Assembly: GCF_007673775.1 (NCBI RefSeq)
Contig: NZ_VEAF01000002.1
Coordinates: 346,606-410,605, forward strand
Source: Curtobacterium sp. 9128
GTDB lineage: Bacteria > Actinomycetota > Actinomycetes > Actinomycetales > Microbacteriaceae
Direction of reading: 5' to 3'
DNA length: 64,000 nt
Shown piece by piece: positions 33,354-42,076 of the stretch; the first letter of the stretch is position 1; every line of letters starts with the position of its first letter. The notes below the pieces were generated by a model, which worked only from the letters and a program-made list of their open reading frames with translations, did not search any database and was not told the DNA's origin. A program made the position numbers and the translations under genes.

Positions 33354-34271
33354 TCAGCGCGGCGGGTGCAACCGTTCCGCCGCCGTCGCCCGCACCGCGT
33401 CGGTCACCCGGTCGAGCAGCGGTGACGCGAGGTTCCACCGCTGCCACCACAGGGCGACGTCCGCTCGCCGACCTGGGGTGAGCTCGACGAGGGCACCCTG
33501 CTCGAGGGCGTCGAGGCACTGCGCCTCGGGCAGCATCCCCCACCCGAAGCCGAGCTGCACGGCACGCGCGAAGTCCGCCGAGGTCGGGACGAAGTGCCTC
33601 GGGCCGCCCGGTGCGTGGCCGACGACGCGGCGCAGGTACCCCTGCTGCAGGTCGTCGTCGTGGTCGTAGTCCACGAGGGGCACGCGGTCGAGCAGCAGGA
33701 GCATCCGGCGCTCGGTGTCCGCTCCGGCGAGGTACCGCGCGACGAAGGCCGGCGACGCCACGGCCCGGTACCGGTCGACGCCGAGCGCCACGGACGAGCA
33801 GCCCTGTACCGGATCGGACTCCGCCGTCACCGCTGCGGTCACCGTGCCGGAGCGCAGGAGTTCCGCCGTGCGGTCCTGGTCCTCCCGGTGCAGGTCGAAG
33901 ACCACCTCGGTGTCGGAGCGGACCGTCGCCAGGGCGTCGAGGAACCACGTCGAGAGGGAGTCGGCGTTCACCGCGAGCGGGATCGACGGGACGACGTCGA
34001 CGTCGTCCGGTCCGGCACCGAGCGCCCGGGCCGTCTCCTCGTCGAGCAGTCGGACCTGCCGGGCGTGCCGGAGCACGAGTGCGCCGTCGGCCGTCGGTCG
34101 GATCGGCGTCGTCCGCTGCACGAGGACCCGACCGGTGAGGCGCTCCATCGCGCGGATGCGCTGCGACACCGCCGACGGCGTGATCGAGAGCGCTCCCGCG
34201 GCGGCGTCGAAGGTCCCGAGGTCGACCGCCGCGAGCAGGGTCTCAAGGTGTTCGCGCTGGAAGCGGATCAT
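33354..34271 (-). CDS. lysG: LysR family regulator, ArgP/LysG type
   Basis: 305 residues. N-terminal HTH (HLETLLAAVDLGTFDAAAGALSITPSAVSQRIRAME) is characteristic of ArgP/LysG/IciA regulators of basic amino acid export. The effector domain follows. It is divergent from the LysE exporter gene with 68 bp between starts, the standard lysG-lysE arrangement in which intracellular Lys/Arg/His activates export. TAAGCT lies 6 nt before the ATG at 34271, so it is probably leaderless. Confidence 0.93.
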   Translation of the reverse strand: MIRFQREHLETLLAAVDLGTFDAAAGALSITPSAVSQRIRAMERLTGRVLVQRTTPIRPTADGALVLRHARQVRLLDEETARALGAGPDDVDVVPSIPLAVNADSLSTWFLDALATVRSDTEVVFDLHREDQDRTAELLRSGTVTAAVTAESDPVQGCSSVALGVDRYRAVASPAFVARYLAGADTERRMLLLLDRVPLVDYDHDDDLQQGYLRRVVGHAPGGPRHFVPTSADFARAVQLGFGWGMLPEAQCLDALEQGALVELTPGRRADVALWWQRWNLASPLLDRVTDAVRATAAERLHPPR

Positions 34272-34339
34272 GAGCTGAGCTTACGGTCCTGCAGGAACAT
34301 GAGCTGGCCTACGACTGGACCCGCCTCTACGGTCGTCAT

Positions 34340-35143
34340 GTGACCGCCCTGCTCCCCCTGCTCTCCGGCCTCGGTACCGGCCTCGCCCTCATCGTGGCGA
34401 TCGGCGTGCAGAACACCTACCTGCTCCGGCTCGCCGTGAGCGCCGGTCTCCGGGTCGTCGTCGCCGCGGTCCTCGTGTGCGCTGCCTCGGACGCGGTGCT
34501 CATCCTGGCCGGTGTGCTCGGCGTCGGGGCGGTGGTCGAACGGTTCCCCGCGGCGCTCGTGGTGATCCGGTTCGTCGGGGCGGCGTTCCTGCTGACGTAC
34601 GGGGTGCTGGCGGCACGACGGGCACTGCGGCCCTCCGGCGACGCGATCCGGGTGACCGCCGACGACGACGGGATCCCAGGCGTCGCCACCGACGACGACC
34701 GGGTTCCAGGCACCACCGCACCGGAGAACCGCAGCGGAGCCGCACCGGCGAGCCGCAGCGGGGCCGCACCGGCGAGCCGGAGCGAGGCCACGCCGACGTG
34801 GCGGAGCCGAGCCGAGCCTCCAGACAGGAGCCCAGGTACCGGCGGCGCCCCCGCGACCCGCACCGCGGTCCTGACCATGCTGGTCTTCACGTGGGCGAAC
34901 CCGCACGTCTACCTGGACACCCTGGTGTTCCTCGGCTCCGTGGCGAACCAGCAGGGCGTCGACGACCGCTGGTGGTGGACCGCGGGTGCCGTCGCGGCGA
35001 GCTGCCTGTGGTTCGGAGCACTCGGGTTCGGGGGTCGACTGCTCCGGCCGCTGTTCGCGATGCCGGGCACCTGGCGGGTGTTCGACGGCTGCGTCGCGGT
35101 GGTGATGCTCGCGTTCGGGGTGCTGCTGGCCGTCGGCGCCTGA
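34340..35143 (+). CDS. lysE: LysE/ArgO family basic amino acid exporter with expanded loop
   Basis: 267 residues, longer than the usual ~200-235. Membrane helices lie at about 5-28, 38-62, 67-90, then 178-200 and onward. The conserved N-terminal IVAIGVQNTYLLR and TWANPHVYLDT motifs are intact. The central loop (about 95-175), between helices 3 and 4, is swollen by repeats (SGAAPASR twice, and DDDGIPG/DDDRVPG). TACGGT lies 6 nt before GTG 34340. It exports lysine/arginine to prevent toxic accumulation; control by the divergent LysR protein is expected. Confidence 0.92.
   Translation: MTALLPLLSGLGTGLALIVAIGVQNTYLLRLAVSAGLRVVVAAVLVCAASDAVLILAGVLGVGAVVERFPAALVVIRFVGAAFLLTYGVLAARRALRPSGDAIRVTADDDGIPGVATDDDRVPGTTAPENRSGAAPASRSGAAPASRSEATPTWRSRAEPPDRSPGTGGAPATRTAVLTMLVFTWANPHVYLDTLVFLGSVANQQGVDDRWWWTAGAVAASCLWFGALGFGGRLLRPLFAMPGTWRVFDGCVAVVMLAFGVLLAVGA
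34735..34795 (+). repeat. 24-bp tandem repeat in lysE loop
   Basis: AGCGG(A/G)GCCGCACCGGCGAG units repeat about 2.5 times at a period of 24 bp, coding the SGAAPASR tract. Copy 7 of the dispersed motif ends the expansion. Confidence 0.7.
34812..34823 (-). repeat. Dispersed GGAGGC motif, copy 7
   Basis: Minus-strand CTGGAGGCTCGG at the end of the lysE loop expansion. Confidence 0.55.
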
Positions 35144-35197
35144 CGCGGCCCGGACCAGCACAGCGCCCGGGAACGGACACGTCGCCCGCGGGCCAGC

Positions 35198-35211
35198 CGA
35201 CTCCGGAGTCG
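35198..35211. terminator. Perfect 14-bp palindrome between convergent genes
   Basis: CGACTCCGGAGTCG lies just before the stop of the permease gene in the lysE/permease convergent gap. It may help end transcription from either side; there is no T-run. Confidence 0.3.
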
Positions 35212-36687
35212 CTACTGCAGCCCGCGCCCCACCCGGCTGTGCCGACGGCTGTACCCGAAGTAGATGGCGAAGCCGATCACGAGCCAGATGACGAAGCGCA
35301 GCCACGTCTCGACCTCGAGGTTGAGCATCAGCCAGAAGCACAGCACCGCGGACAGGATCGGGATGACGGGCGAGAGCGGCACCCGGAAGGAGCGGGGCGC
35401 GTCCGGGCGGGTGCGACGGAGCACGATGATGCCGATCGAGACGAGCACGAACGCCGACAGGGTGCCGATGTTGATCATGCCCTCGAGCTTGTCGACGGCG
35501 GTGAACCCGGCGAGGAACGCGACGACGATGCCCGCCACCACCTGCACGCGGACGGGGGTCTGCGTCTTCGGGTTCGTCACCGAGAACCAGCGCGGCAGCA
35601 GGCCGTCGCGGCTCATCGAGAACACGATGCGGGACAGGCCGAGGAGCAACACCATGACGACGGTGGTGAGTCCGATGAGGGAGCCGATCGCGATGATGCC
35701 GGCCGCCCAGGGCAGCCCGACCAGGTCGAAGGCCGAGGCGAGGGACGGCGCGTCCTCCTGCGCGAGCTGCCGGTACGAGACCATGCCCGTGATGACGATG
35801 CTGACGCCGACGTAGAGCAGGGTGACGATGCCGAGGCCGATGAAGATGCCGCGGGGCAGGGTCTTCTGCGGGTTCTCGGTCTCCTCGGCGCTCGTCGCGA
35901 CGACGTCGAACCCGATGAAGGCGAAGAACACCAGCGACGCCGCGGCGAGCAGCCCGAAGACGCCGTACTGCGCGGGCTCCGCGCCGGTCACCCAGGACAC
36001 GAGCGACTGCGTCCAGACGCTGCCCTCCGCACCCTTCGACGGCTGGGCCGGCGGGATGAACGGCGTGAAGTTCGCGGCCTTGACGAAGAAGGCGCCGACG
36101 ACGATGACGAACACGACGATCGCGACCTTGATGACCGTGATGACTGCAGAGACGCGGCTCGACAGCCGGGTGCCGAATGCGAGCAGCGCGGTGAAGACGC
36201 CGACGATCAGGACGGGTCCCCAGGTGAAGCCGATCGGGCCGATCGCGATGGTGCTCGGCAGGGTGATGCCGAAGACGTCGAAGGCGGTGCTGAGGTAGAT
36301 GCCCCAGTACTTCGCGATCACGGCGCTGGCCGTCAGGGTCTCGAGGATTAGGTCCCACCCGACGATCCACGCCAGGAGCTCCCCCATCGTGGCGTAGGTG
36401 AACGTGTAGGCGGACCCGGCGACGGGGATCGTCGACGCGAACTCGGCGTAGCACATGATCGCCAGGCCGCACGTGACGGCCGCGAGCAGGAACGAGATGA
36501 TGACGCCCGGTCCGGCGAAGTTCGCCGCGGCGTTCGCCCCGACCGAGAAGATACCGGCGCCGACGGCCACCGCGATGCCCATCGCCGCGATGTCGAACGT
36601 CTTCAGGGAGCGCTTCAGCGACCTCCCCTGTTCGTCGGCGTCGGCGAGGGACGCCTCGATCGACTTCGTGCGGAGCTTCGGTGCCAT
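35212..36687 (-). CDS. APC-superfamily amino acid permease (cationic amino acid type)
   Basis: 491 residues with about 12 membrane helices. The first-helix signature IAVAVGAGIFSVGANAAAN and a later FFAFIGFDVVATSAEETENP place it in the CAT/YfnA-like branch of the APC family, which imports amino acids with protons. Substrate cannot be read from the sequence. It converges on lysE, giving an import/export pair side by side, though they need not share a substrate. Confidence 0.92.
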   Translation of the reverse strand: MAPKLRTKSIEASLADADEQGRSLKRSLKTFDIAAMGIAVAVGAGIFSVGANAAANFAGPGVIISFLLAAVTCGLAIMCYAEFASTIPVAGSAYTFTYATMGELLAWIVGWDLILETLTASAVIAKYWGIYLSTAFDVFGITLPSTIAIGPIGFTWGPVLIVGVFTALLAFGTRLSSRVSAVITVIKVAIVVFVIVVGAFFVKAANFTPFIPPAQPSKGAEGSVWTQSLVSWVTGAEPAQYGVFGLLAAASLVFFAFIGFDVVATSAEETENPQKTLPRGIFIGLGIVTLLYVGVSIVITGMVSYRQLAQEDAPSLASAFDLVGLPWAAGIIAIGSLIGLTTVVMVLLLGLSRIVFSMSRDGLLPRWFSVTNPKTQTPVRVQVVAGIVVAFLAGFTAVDKLEGMINIGTLSAFVLVSIGIIVLRRTRPDAPRSFRVPLSPVIPILSAVLCFWLMLNLEVETWLRFVIWLVIGFAIYFGYSRRHSRVGRGLQ

Positions 36688-36799
36688 GGGGTGGATCCCG
36701 TCATCGGCTGGCGGTGGACCCCGGAAGGGTACTGGTGTACCAGCCCGGCACGCAAAGCGTCCGTGTGGACGGGCCGACCCGCAGGTGGTCGCGTCGGCC

Positions 36800-36814
36800 G
36801 GCCTGGAGGCTCGG
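36800..36814 (+). repeat. Dispersed GGAGGC motif, copy 8
   Basis: GGCCTGGAGGCTCGG just past the 3' end of the HAD gene, in the gap before the permease start. Confidence 0.65.
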
Positions 36815-36816
36815 TG

Positions 36817-37692
36817 TCAGTCCGCCGCGCGCCGCCAGTCCGCCAGGAAGCGGGCACCTGCCTCGTCGTGGATCACGCCGTCGGGAGCGGTGAGCACGGG
36901 GTACGGCGTCTCCGGCACACCGTCGGACGGGCGGACGTCGACGTGCGCGACGTCGTGGCCGTTCGCGTGCAGCCAGTCGGCCATCGCGTAGTCGCTCCGG
37001 GAGTCGCCCATGGTCCGCCAGGCGACCGGCAGCTCGCCGTCCTCGGCGAGGAGCTCGAGGGAGCGCTCGGCGCCCAGGTCCTTGCCGCTGCGCATCGACT
37101 CGACGTCGGTCGAGATGATCGTCGGGTCGATCCGCCACTGCACGCTGCCGTCAGCAGCCGGGCGGACGTCGTCGACTCGGCCGACGCCGAGGCCACGACG
37201 CTCGAGGGCGGCCATCGCCCGCGCGTCGAACTGGGGCTGCCGCGCGAGGTACGTCGCGTTCGGCACGTCGACGCGCTGCTCGACCGACACCATCGCGCGC
37301 TTGGTCTCGTCGAAGAACACCAGGTCGGCGTAGTCGCTGCGGACGAGCGCCCGCATCTCGTCGGCGTAGTCCCGCGGCAGCGCGAGGTCCTCGGCAACGC
37401 TGATCGCACCCATCCCGTCCGGGTACTGCGGGCCGATCGAGCACCAGACGGCCCCCTTCTCGCAGATGGCGTGCACGCGACCACCCGGGGCGAGGCCACC
37501 GTCGAGGAGCGGCTTCACGACCTGCTCGCGGATGAACGCGTCGCTCCGGCCGGTGTTGAACACCACGGGGATGCCCTCCGCGGCGAGCGCGACGAGGTCG
37601 GCCACGATGCCGGGGATCGCGATGGTGCGGGAGACGGGACTGGCGATGGGGCCGTCGACGTCCAGCAGGAGTCCGAGTCGTGGTGCGCTCAC
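36817..37692 (-). CDS. HAD-superfamily hydrolase, Cof-like
   Basis: 291 residues from GTG 37692. HAD motif I is LLLDVDGPIAS (about residue 8; DxD present), motif II lies near VVFNTGRSD (about 45), the motif III lysine is in MRSGKDLGAERSLELL (about 205), and motif IV is MGDSRSDYAMADWL (about 233). The cap layout resembles Cof/sucrose-phosphate-phosphatase-like enzymes acting on sugar phosphates or nucleotides; substrate unknown. CAGGAT lies 6 nt before the GTG. Confidence 0.85.
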   Translation of the reverse strand: MSAPRLGLLLDVDGPIASPVSRTIAIPGIVADLVALAAEGIPVVFNTGRSDAFIREQVVKPLLDGGLAPGGRVHAICEKGAVWCSIGPQYPDGMGAISVAEDLALPRDYADEMRALVRSDYADLVFFDETKRAMVSVEQRVDVPNATYLARQPQFDARAMAALERRGLGVGRVDDVRPAADGSVQWRIDPTIISTDVESMRSGKDLGAERSLELLAEDGELPVAWRTMGDSRSDYAMADWLHANGHDVAHVDVRPSDGVPETPYPVLTAPDGVIHDEAGARFLADWRRAAD

Positions 37693-37712
37693 CCGACAAT
37701 CCTGCCGCACGT

Positions 37713-38522
37713 TCAGGGCTGGAGTTCCCGGACCCGGGTCAGGAGCCGGTCGAGTGTGTCCGCCCGGGGTGAGTGGTCCTCTCCCGGCACGACGACGAGT
37801 TCGGAGCCGGGGATCGCCTCGGCGGTCGCCCGTGCGGCGAGGCCGAGCCAAGCGGCGCTCTCCGTCCCGCAGCCGACGACGACCGGCACCCCGACCGCGG
37901 CGAGTGTGCGTTCCGGGATCGCGAGGCCGTTGAGCATCCGGACGTCACGGGCGAGGACGTCCGCGTCCGCCAGGAACGAGCGCCAGAGCGCCGGTCGGAG
38001 TCGGTAGGCGCTGACCTGCCCCATCGGCAGCCCGAGCACCTGTCCGAGGAACGCCCGGACCGCGGTCGCCCGGCGTCCGGCGGCGACGTGCTCGTCGAGG
38101 GTGTCGGCGAAGACGACGTCGTCCGCGTGCGGGTCGACGCTCGCCCGGTACGGCGGCTCCCACAGCACGGCGGCGTCCGCCGGCAACCCCGACGCGAGCG
38201 CGTGCAACACGACCCCGGCGCCGACACAGACGGACGCCACGGTCACGGGTCCGTCCGCCGAGGCGACGACGGCCCGGAGGTCGTCCACCTCGCGTTCGAT
38301 GGACCACGGCGCGGTGTCCCCGCTGTCGCCGCGACCCCGCCGGTCGTAGGTGATCACCCGGCGTCCGGCAGCGAGGCCCTGGACGACCTCCTCGACGAAG
38401 GGGGTGCCGCGGTGCCCGAAGGCCCCGCCGACGACGACCACCGCCGGGCCGGACCCGACGTCGGTCACGGCGATGGCGGTGCCGTCCGTGGAGACGACCG
38501 TCCGGTCGACTGGTGCCTGCAT
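37713..38522 (-). CDS. Alpha/beta hydrolase with cysteine at the nucleophile position
   Basis: 269 residues, ATG 38522 with CGAGGACACC upstream. Alpha/beta hydrolase features: GPAVVVVGGAFGHRG (oxyanion loop), ITYDRRGRGDSGD, the elbow VASVCVGAGVVLHAL (about residue 95), and His in GEDHSP (about 245). In close relatives I recall, the elbow reads like YGVSSGAALAL; here Cys takes the Ser place. Cys nucleophiles occur in dienelactone hydrolases. It may be a thiol hydrolase or have lost activity. It ends about 20 bp before the HAD gene, so the two are probably co-transcribed. Confidence 0.82.
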   Translation of the reverse strand: MQAPVDRTVVSTDGTAIAVTDVGSGPAVVVVGGAFGHRGTPFVEEVVQGLAAGRRVITYDRRGRGDSGDTAPWSIEREVDDLRAVVASADGPVTVASVCVGAGVVLHALASGLPADAAVLWEPPYRASVDPHADDVVFADTLDEHVAAGRRATAVRAFLGQVLGLPMGQVSAYRLRPALWRSFLADADVLARDVRMLNGLAIPERTLAAVGVPVVVGCGTESAAWLGLAARATAEAIPGSELVVVPGEDHSPRADTLDRLLTRVRELQP

Positions 38523-38660
38523 GGTGTCCTCGGAGGTGCGTCGACGGCGCTGCGTCGGGTCCTCGGGGGACCGTGCGAGTCGGTTGTCTGCAGTGTCGCA
38601 GCTGTGGTGCCCTCGGCGACATCCCACCTTCCGGGGGCAGACCGGCCGGCCGTGGGCGTG

Positions 38661-39173
38661 TCAGACCAGTGCCGTTGTGCCGACGGACTCCCGTTCGAGC
38701 AGCGATCGCTTGACGTCGAGCCCCCACGCGAAGCCGCCGAGCGAACCGTCCGAGCGGAGCACCCGGTGGCACGGCACGAACAGGGCGGGGGCGTTCCGCG
38801 CACACACGCTGGCGGCGGCCCGGACGGCCTCGGGTCGGCCCATGCGTGCGGCGAACTCGGTGTACGTCAGGGTCGAGCCGGCGGGGATCTGTCGGAGCTC
38901 CCGCCAGCCCGCTTCGAAGAGCTCGGTGCCGACCTGCCGGACCGGGACCTGCATGACGTGGTCGACCTCGCCGGCGTAGAACGCGTCGACGGCGTCGACG
39001 GAGGTGATGGTGCCGGCACGGACGACCGTCGGGCGGTGACGGGCGGTGACCCGGGCGACGATGCGGTCGACGGACTCCGTCCACCCGGAGGCGAGGACGC
39101 GACCCTGGTCGTCCTCGAGCACCGTGAACGGGCCGTCGGGGGTGTCGATCGTGGCGATGACTGCGTCGGTCAT
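38661..39173 (-). CDS. ogt: Methylated-DNA-[protein]-cysteine S-methyltransferase
   Basis: 170 residues. The acceptor cysteine is in the invariant PCHRV motif (FVPCHRVLRSDG, about residue 140), preceded by TYTEFAARMGRPEAVRAAA, the DNA-binding helix with its arginine finger. It removes O6-alkyl groups from guanine in a suicidal transfer. The ATG at 39173 overlaps the stop of the Ada-AlkA gene (ATGA), so both repair functions are made together. Confidence 0.95.
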   Translation of the reverse strand: MTDAVIATIDTPDGPFTVLEDDQGRVLASGWTESVDRIVARVTARHRPTVVRAGTITSVDAVDAFYAGEVDHVMQVPVRQVGTELFEAGWRELRQIPAGSTLTYTEFAARMGRPEAVRAAASVCARNAPALFVPCHRVLRSDGSLGGFAWGLDVKRSLLERESVGTTALV

Positions 39174-40747
39174 GGGGTGTCCTTCCGAGAGAGCGAGTGG
39201 GCAGCGCGAGCAGCGGCTGTGGCGCGGTCGACGATCGGCCGCCAGCAGTGCATCGTGAGGTAGCTCCGCCAGGGCGCCACCTGCTCCGACCATAGGGAGA
39301 GCGCACGCGCCGCATCGGGCATCCCGAGCTCCTGTGCACCGTTGCGCACCGCGAGGTCGGTGTGGAGGAACAGGTCCGGGTGGTGCCGCACCCGGAGCGC
39401 GACGTAGTCGGCGGTCCAGGGCCCGATGCCCTTCACCGCGAGCAGGCCGTCGCGCAGCTCGTCGAGGGACTGCCCGCCGTCGACCACGAGGGACCCGTCC
39501 GCGAGCGCCTCGGCGACCCGCAGGATCGTCTGGACGCGAGCCGCCGGACCGCGCAGGACCGAGACCCCGCGCTCCGCGACGACCGCGGCGGAGGGGAACA
39601 GCAGCGCGTCGGGCGCGATCGACGCCGGCACCGGTGTCCCGAGTGCGGCGACGAGCCGGGTCTGCGCCGTCCGCGCGGCGGCCACCGAGACCTGCTGCCC
39701 GATGAGCGTCCGGAACACGACCTCGTGCGCGTCGACCGCCCCGGGGAGCCGGATGCCCGGGGTCCTGGCGACCACGGGCGCCAGGACCGGCAGCGACCCG
39801 AGCACGGCGTCGACGGCGACCGGGTCTGCGTCGAGGTCGAACAGGGCACGCACCCGGGCCACCAGGGTCGGGAGGTCGCGCAGCTCCGTGACCCGTACGA
39901 CCAGGTCGATCCCGACGCCTCGAGCGGACGCACCGCGGTCGGTGGCTGCGGCCGTGGTCGCGCCGGACGGGAGCGATGCACGGAACCAACCGGGGCCTCC
40001 CGGCAGGTCGACCACGCGTCCGTACCCGGTGACCGACCCGTCACCGGCCCGCTCGACCTGCTCGAGGCGGTCGAGCGCGTGCAGGGCGTGCCAGTCGAGC
40101 AGGCCCTGCCCGTCGAACGGTGCCCTCGCCGGCAGGTGCACGTGCAGACCGCCGTCCTGCACCGGACGGACCCGGCGGCGGGCGCGGAGCTCGGTCGGCG
40201 TCACGGCGAAGACCTCACGCACGGTGTCGTTGAACTGGCGGATGCTCGCGAAGCCCGCGGCGAAGGCGACGTCGGCGACGGGCAGGTCCGACGACGTCAG
40301 GAGCGTCCGAGCGGTCTGCGCCCGGTGCGCCCGGCTGAGTGCCTTCGGTCCAGCGCCCAGTTCCGCCGTCATGATCCGGCTGAGGTGCCGCTCGGAGTAC
40401 CCCAGCCGCGCCGCGAGCCCGGGCACGCCCTTCCGCTCGACGACCCCGTCGAGGACCAGGCGCATCGCGCGTCCGGCCACGTCCTCGCGGACGTCCCACT
40501 CCGGGCTCCCCGGCGTCGCCTCCGGCAGGCAGCGCTTGCAGGCGCGGAACCCCGCCAGGTGGGCGGCGGCACTGGTCCGGTAGAAGGTCACGCCGGACGA
40601 CCGCGGGGTGCGGGCCGGGCAGCTCGGTCGGCAGTAGATGCCGGTGGAGTGCACGGCCGTGACGAACTGCCCGTCGAAGCGCGCATCGCGCGAGGCGGCG
40701 ATGCGGTGTCGCTCGTCGTGCAGGGCGTCGGGTCCGGTGTCGGTCAC
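39170..40747 (-). CDS. Ada-type regulator fused to AlkA 3-methyladenine DNA glycosylase
   Basis: 525 residues from GTG 40747. (1) Ada N-terminal zinc domain, about 20-85: GIYCRPSCPARTP...FRACKRCLPEA, the four cysteines that sense methyl phosphotriesters. (2) AraC-type double HTH, about 90-195. (3) AlkA N-terminal barrel, about 200-300, and HhH glycosylase domain, about 310-525, with LLAVKGIGPWTADYVALRV and the catalytic Asp in LHTDLAVRNG. One polypeptide thus senses alkylation, activates transcription and excises alkylated bases. Ogt follows with a 4-bp overlap. Confidence 0.95.
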   Translation of the reverse strand: MTDTGPDALHDERHRIAASRDARFDGQFVTAVHSTGIYCRPSCPARTPRSSGVTFYRTSAAAHLAGFRACKRCLPEATPGSPEWDVREDVAGRAMRLVLDGVVERKGVPGLAARLGYSERHLSRIMTAELGAGPKALSRAHRAQTARTLLTSSDLPVADVAFAAGFASIRQFNDTVREVFAVTPTELRARRRVRPVQDGGLHVHLPARAPFDGQGLLDWHALHALDRLEQVERAGDGSVTGYGRVVDLPGGPGWFRASLPSGATTAAATDRGASARGVGIDLVVRVTELRDLPTLVARVRALFDLDADPVAVDAVLGSLPVLAPVVARTPGIRLPGAVDAHEVVFRTLIGQQVSVAAARTAQTRLVAALGTPVPASIAPDALLFPSAAVVAERGVSVLRGPAARVQTILRVAEALADGSLVVDGGQSLDELRDGLLAVKGIGPWTADYVALRVRHHPDLFLHTDLAVRNGAQELGMPDAARALSLWSEQVAPWRSYLTMHCWRPIVDRATAAARAAHSLSRKDTP

Positions 40748-40809
40748 GGACCAACCATGGCATGCGCCACCGTCAGCGACTGGCGGGAATCGGACGCCGC
40801 AGTGGGGCC

Positions 40810-40824
40810 GGCCAGGAGGCTCGG
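40810..40824 (+). repeat. Dispersed GGAGGC motif, copy 9
   Basis: GGCCAGGAGGCTCGG directly abuts the TACCGT -10 of the MOSC gene. Confidence 0.65.
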
Positions 40825-40838
40825 CTACCGTCGTCCGC

Positions 40839-41411
40839 GTGGCTCCCGGTGACGACGTGGTGACCTCCGACGCGCTGGGTCACGTCACGGCCGTCGAGGT
40901 CGCGATGCTCCTGGTGTCGCGGCGGCACCGGTACGAGGGACGTCCCGCCGACGGGGCACTGCCGGCCGACGAGGAGGAGCTCCGCGAGCGGATTCAGCTC
41001 CGGGCCGGCCTCGGGATCGTCGGCGACCGCTACTTCGGCTCGCGGGCACACGTCCACGCGTCGGTGACCGTCATCGGACTCGAGGCCCTCGACGATGTCG
41101 GTCGGGAACTCGGGACGACACTCGACGCGGCGAGGACCCGGCGGAACGTGTACCTCCGCGGCGTCGACGTCGAAGCGCTCCGCGGGGAGCCGTTCTCACT
41201 CGACACCGGGTCCGGCGCCGTGCTGTTCCGCGGGTACCGGCCGGCGAACCCGTGCGCGTGGATGGACCACGAGCTCGCACCCGGTGCGTTCCGGGCGATG
41301 CGCGGCCGGGGCGGGGTGCGGTGCGACCCGGAGTCCGACGGGGTGCTCACCGTCGGACCCGCGCTGCTCCGCACGGTCGGGCCGATCGCCGTCCCGCCCC
41401 CGGCTCGCTGA
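40839..41411 (+). CDS. MOSC domain protein
   Basis: 190 residues from GTG 40839, which lies 7 nt after TACCGT. MOSC features: GIVGDRYFGSR early, TRRNVYLRGVDVEALRG, and the C-terminal PANPCAWMD...MRGRGGVRC block with the conserved cysteine. MOSC domains occur in molybdenum-cofactor sulfurases and in mARC/YiiM-like enzymes that reduce N-hydroxylated bases. This stand-alone form probably binds Moco, but no Moco gene is nearby. It ends base-to-base against the convergent DJ-1 gene. Confidence 0.88.
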   Translation: MAPGDDVVTSDALGHVTAVEVAMLLVSRRHRYEGRPADGALPADEEELRERIQLRAGLGIVGDRYFGSRAHVHASVTVIGLEALDDVGRELGTTLDAARTRRNVYLRGVDVEALRGEPFSLDTGSGAVLFRGYRPANPCAWMDHELAPGAFRAMRGRGGVRCDPESDGVLTVGPALLRTVGPIAVPPPAR

Positions 41412-41972
41412 TCAGGCGGTCGCGGGCGCCAGGGCTGCCTGGATCGCGTCGACGAACGCCGGCAGGTCGTCGGGGTTCCGCGACGTGATGATCGTGCTGT
41501 TCGTCTCGTCGACCTGCACCTCGCGGTCCACCCACTCGGCGCCGGCGTTCTGCACGTCGGTCTGCAGCGAGGGGTACGAGGTGATCGTCCGACCGGGCAG
41601 CACGCCGGCCTCGACGAGGGTCCACGGCCCGTGGCAGATCGCCGCGACGGGCTTGCCCTGCTCCACGAAGGCCGTGACGAGGTCGATCGCGGCGCGCTCT
41701 CCGCGGATGGTGTCGGCGTTGATCGTGCCGCCGGGCACCACCAGGGCGTCGAAGTCGCCCGCCGAGACGCTGTCGAACGTGGTGTCGGGGTCGAGGGTCT
41801 TGCCCGGGTCCTTGTCGCCGACGAGGGTCTGGATCGAGTCCGAGGACTTCGCCGCCACCGTCACCGAGGCTCCGCGCTTGCGGAGCTCGTCGACGGGGAC
41901 GACGATCTCGTCCTGCTCCACGCCGTAGTTCGTGCTGATGACGAGGACGGTGCTTCCGTCGAGGGCTGCCAT
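41412..41972 (-). CDS. DJ-1/PfpI family protein
   Basis: 186 residues, ATG 41972 with GAAGGAG. The nucleophile-elbow cysteine is in AAICHGPWTL (about residue 110), with the partner glutamate early (VEQDEIVVP) and SYPSLQTDVQNAGAEWVDREV in the family position. This subfamily (YhbO/PfpI) is described as protease or protein/nucleotide deglycase, giving methylglyoxal resistance. Substrate is inferred. There is no sigma-specific motif I can assign. Confidence 0.92.
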   Translation of the reverse strand: MAALDGSTVLVISTNYGVEQDEIVVPVDELRKRGASVTVAAKSSDSIQTLVGDKDPGKTLDPDTTFDSVSAGDFDALVVPGGTINADTIRGERAAIDLVTAFVEQGKPVAAICHGPWTLVEAGVLPGRTITSYPSLQTDVQNAGAEWVDREVQVDETNSTIITSRNPDDLPAFVDAIQAALAPATA

Positions 41973-42076
41973 GGTCACTCCTTCTTCCGTGGGCCGGGGA
42001 CTCCGACCACCGGCTCCACGCTGCCCTCCGGCGCTGGAAGCCGACTCAGCTGTGCCGGGACCGGGCGGCCGGCTGT

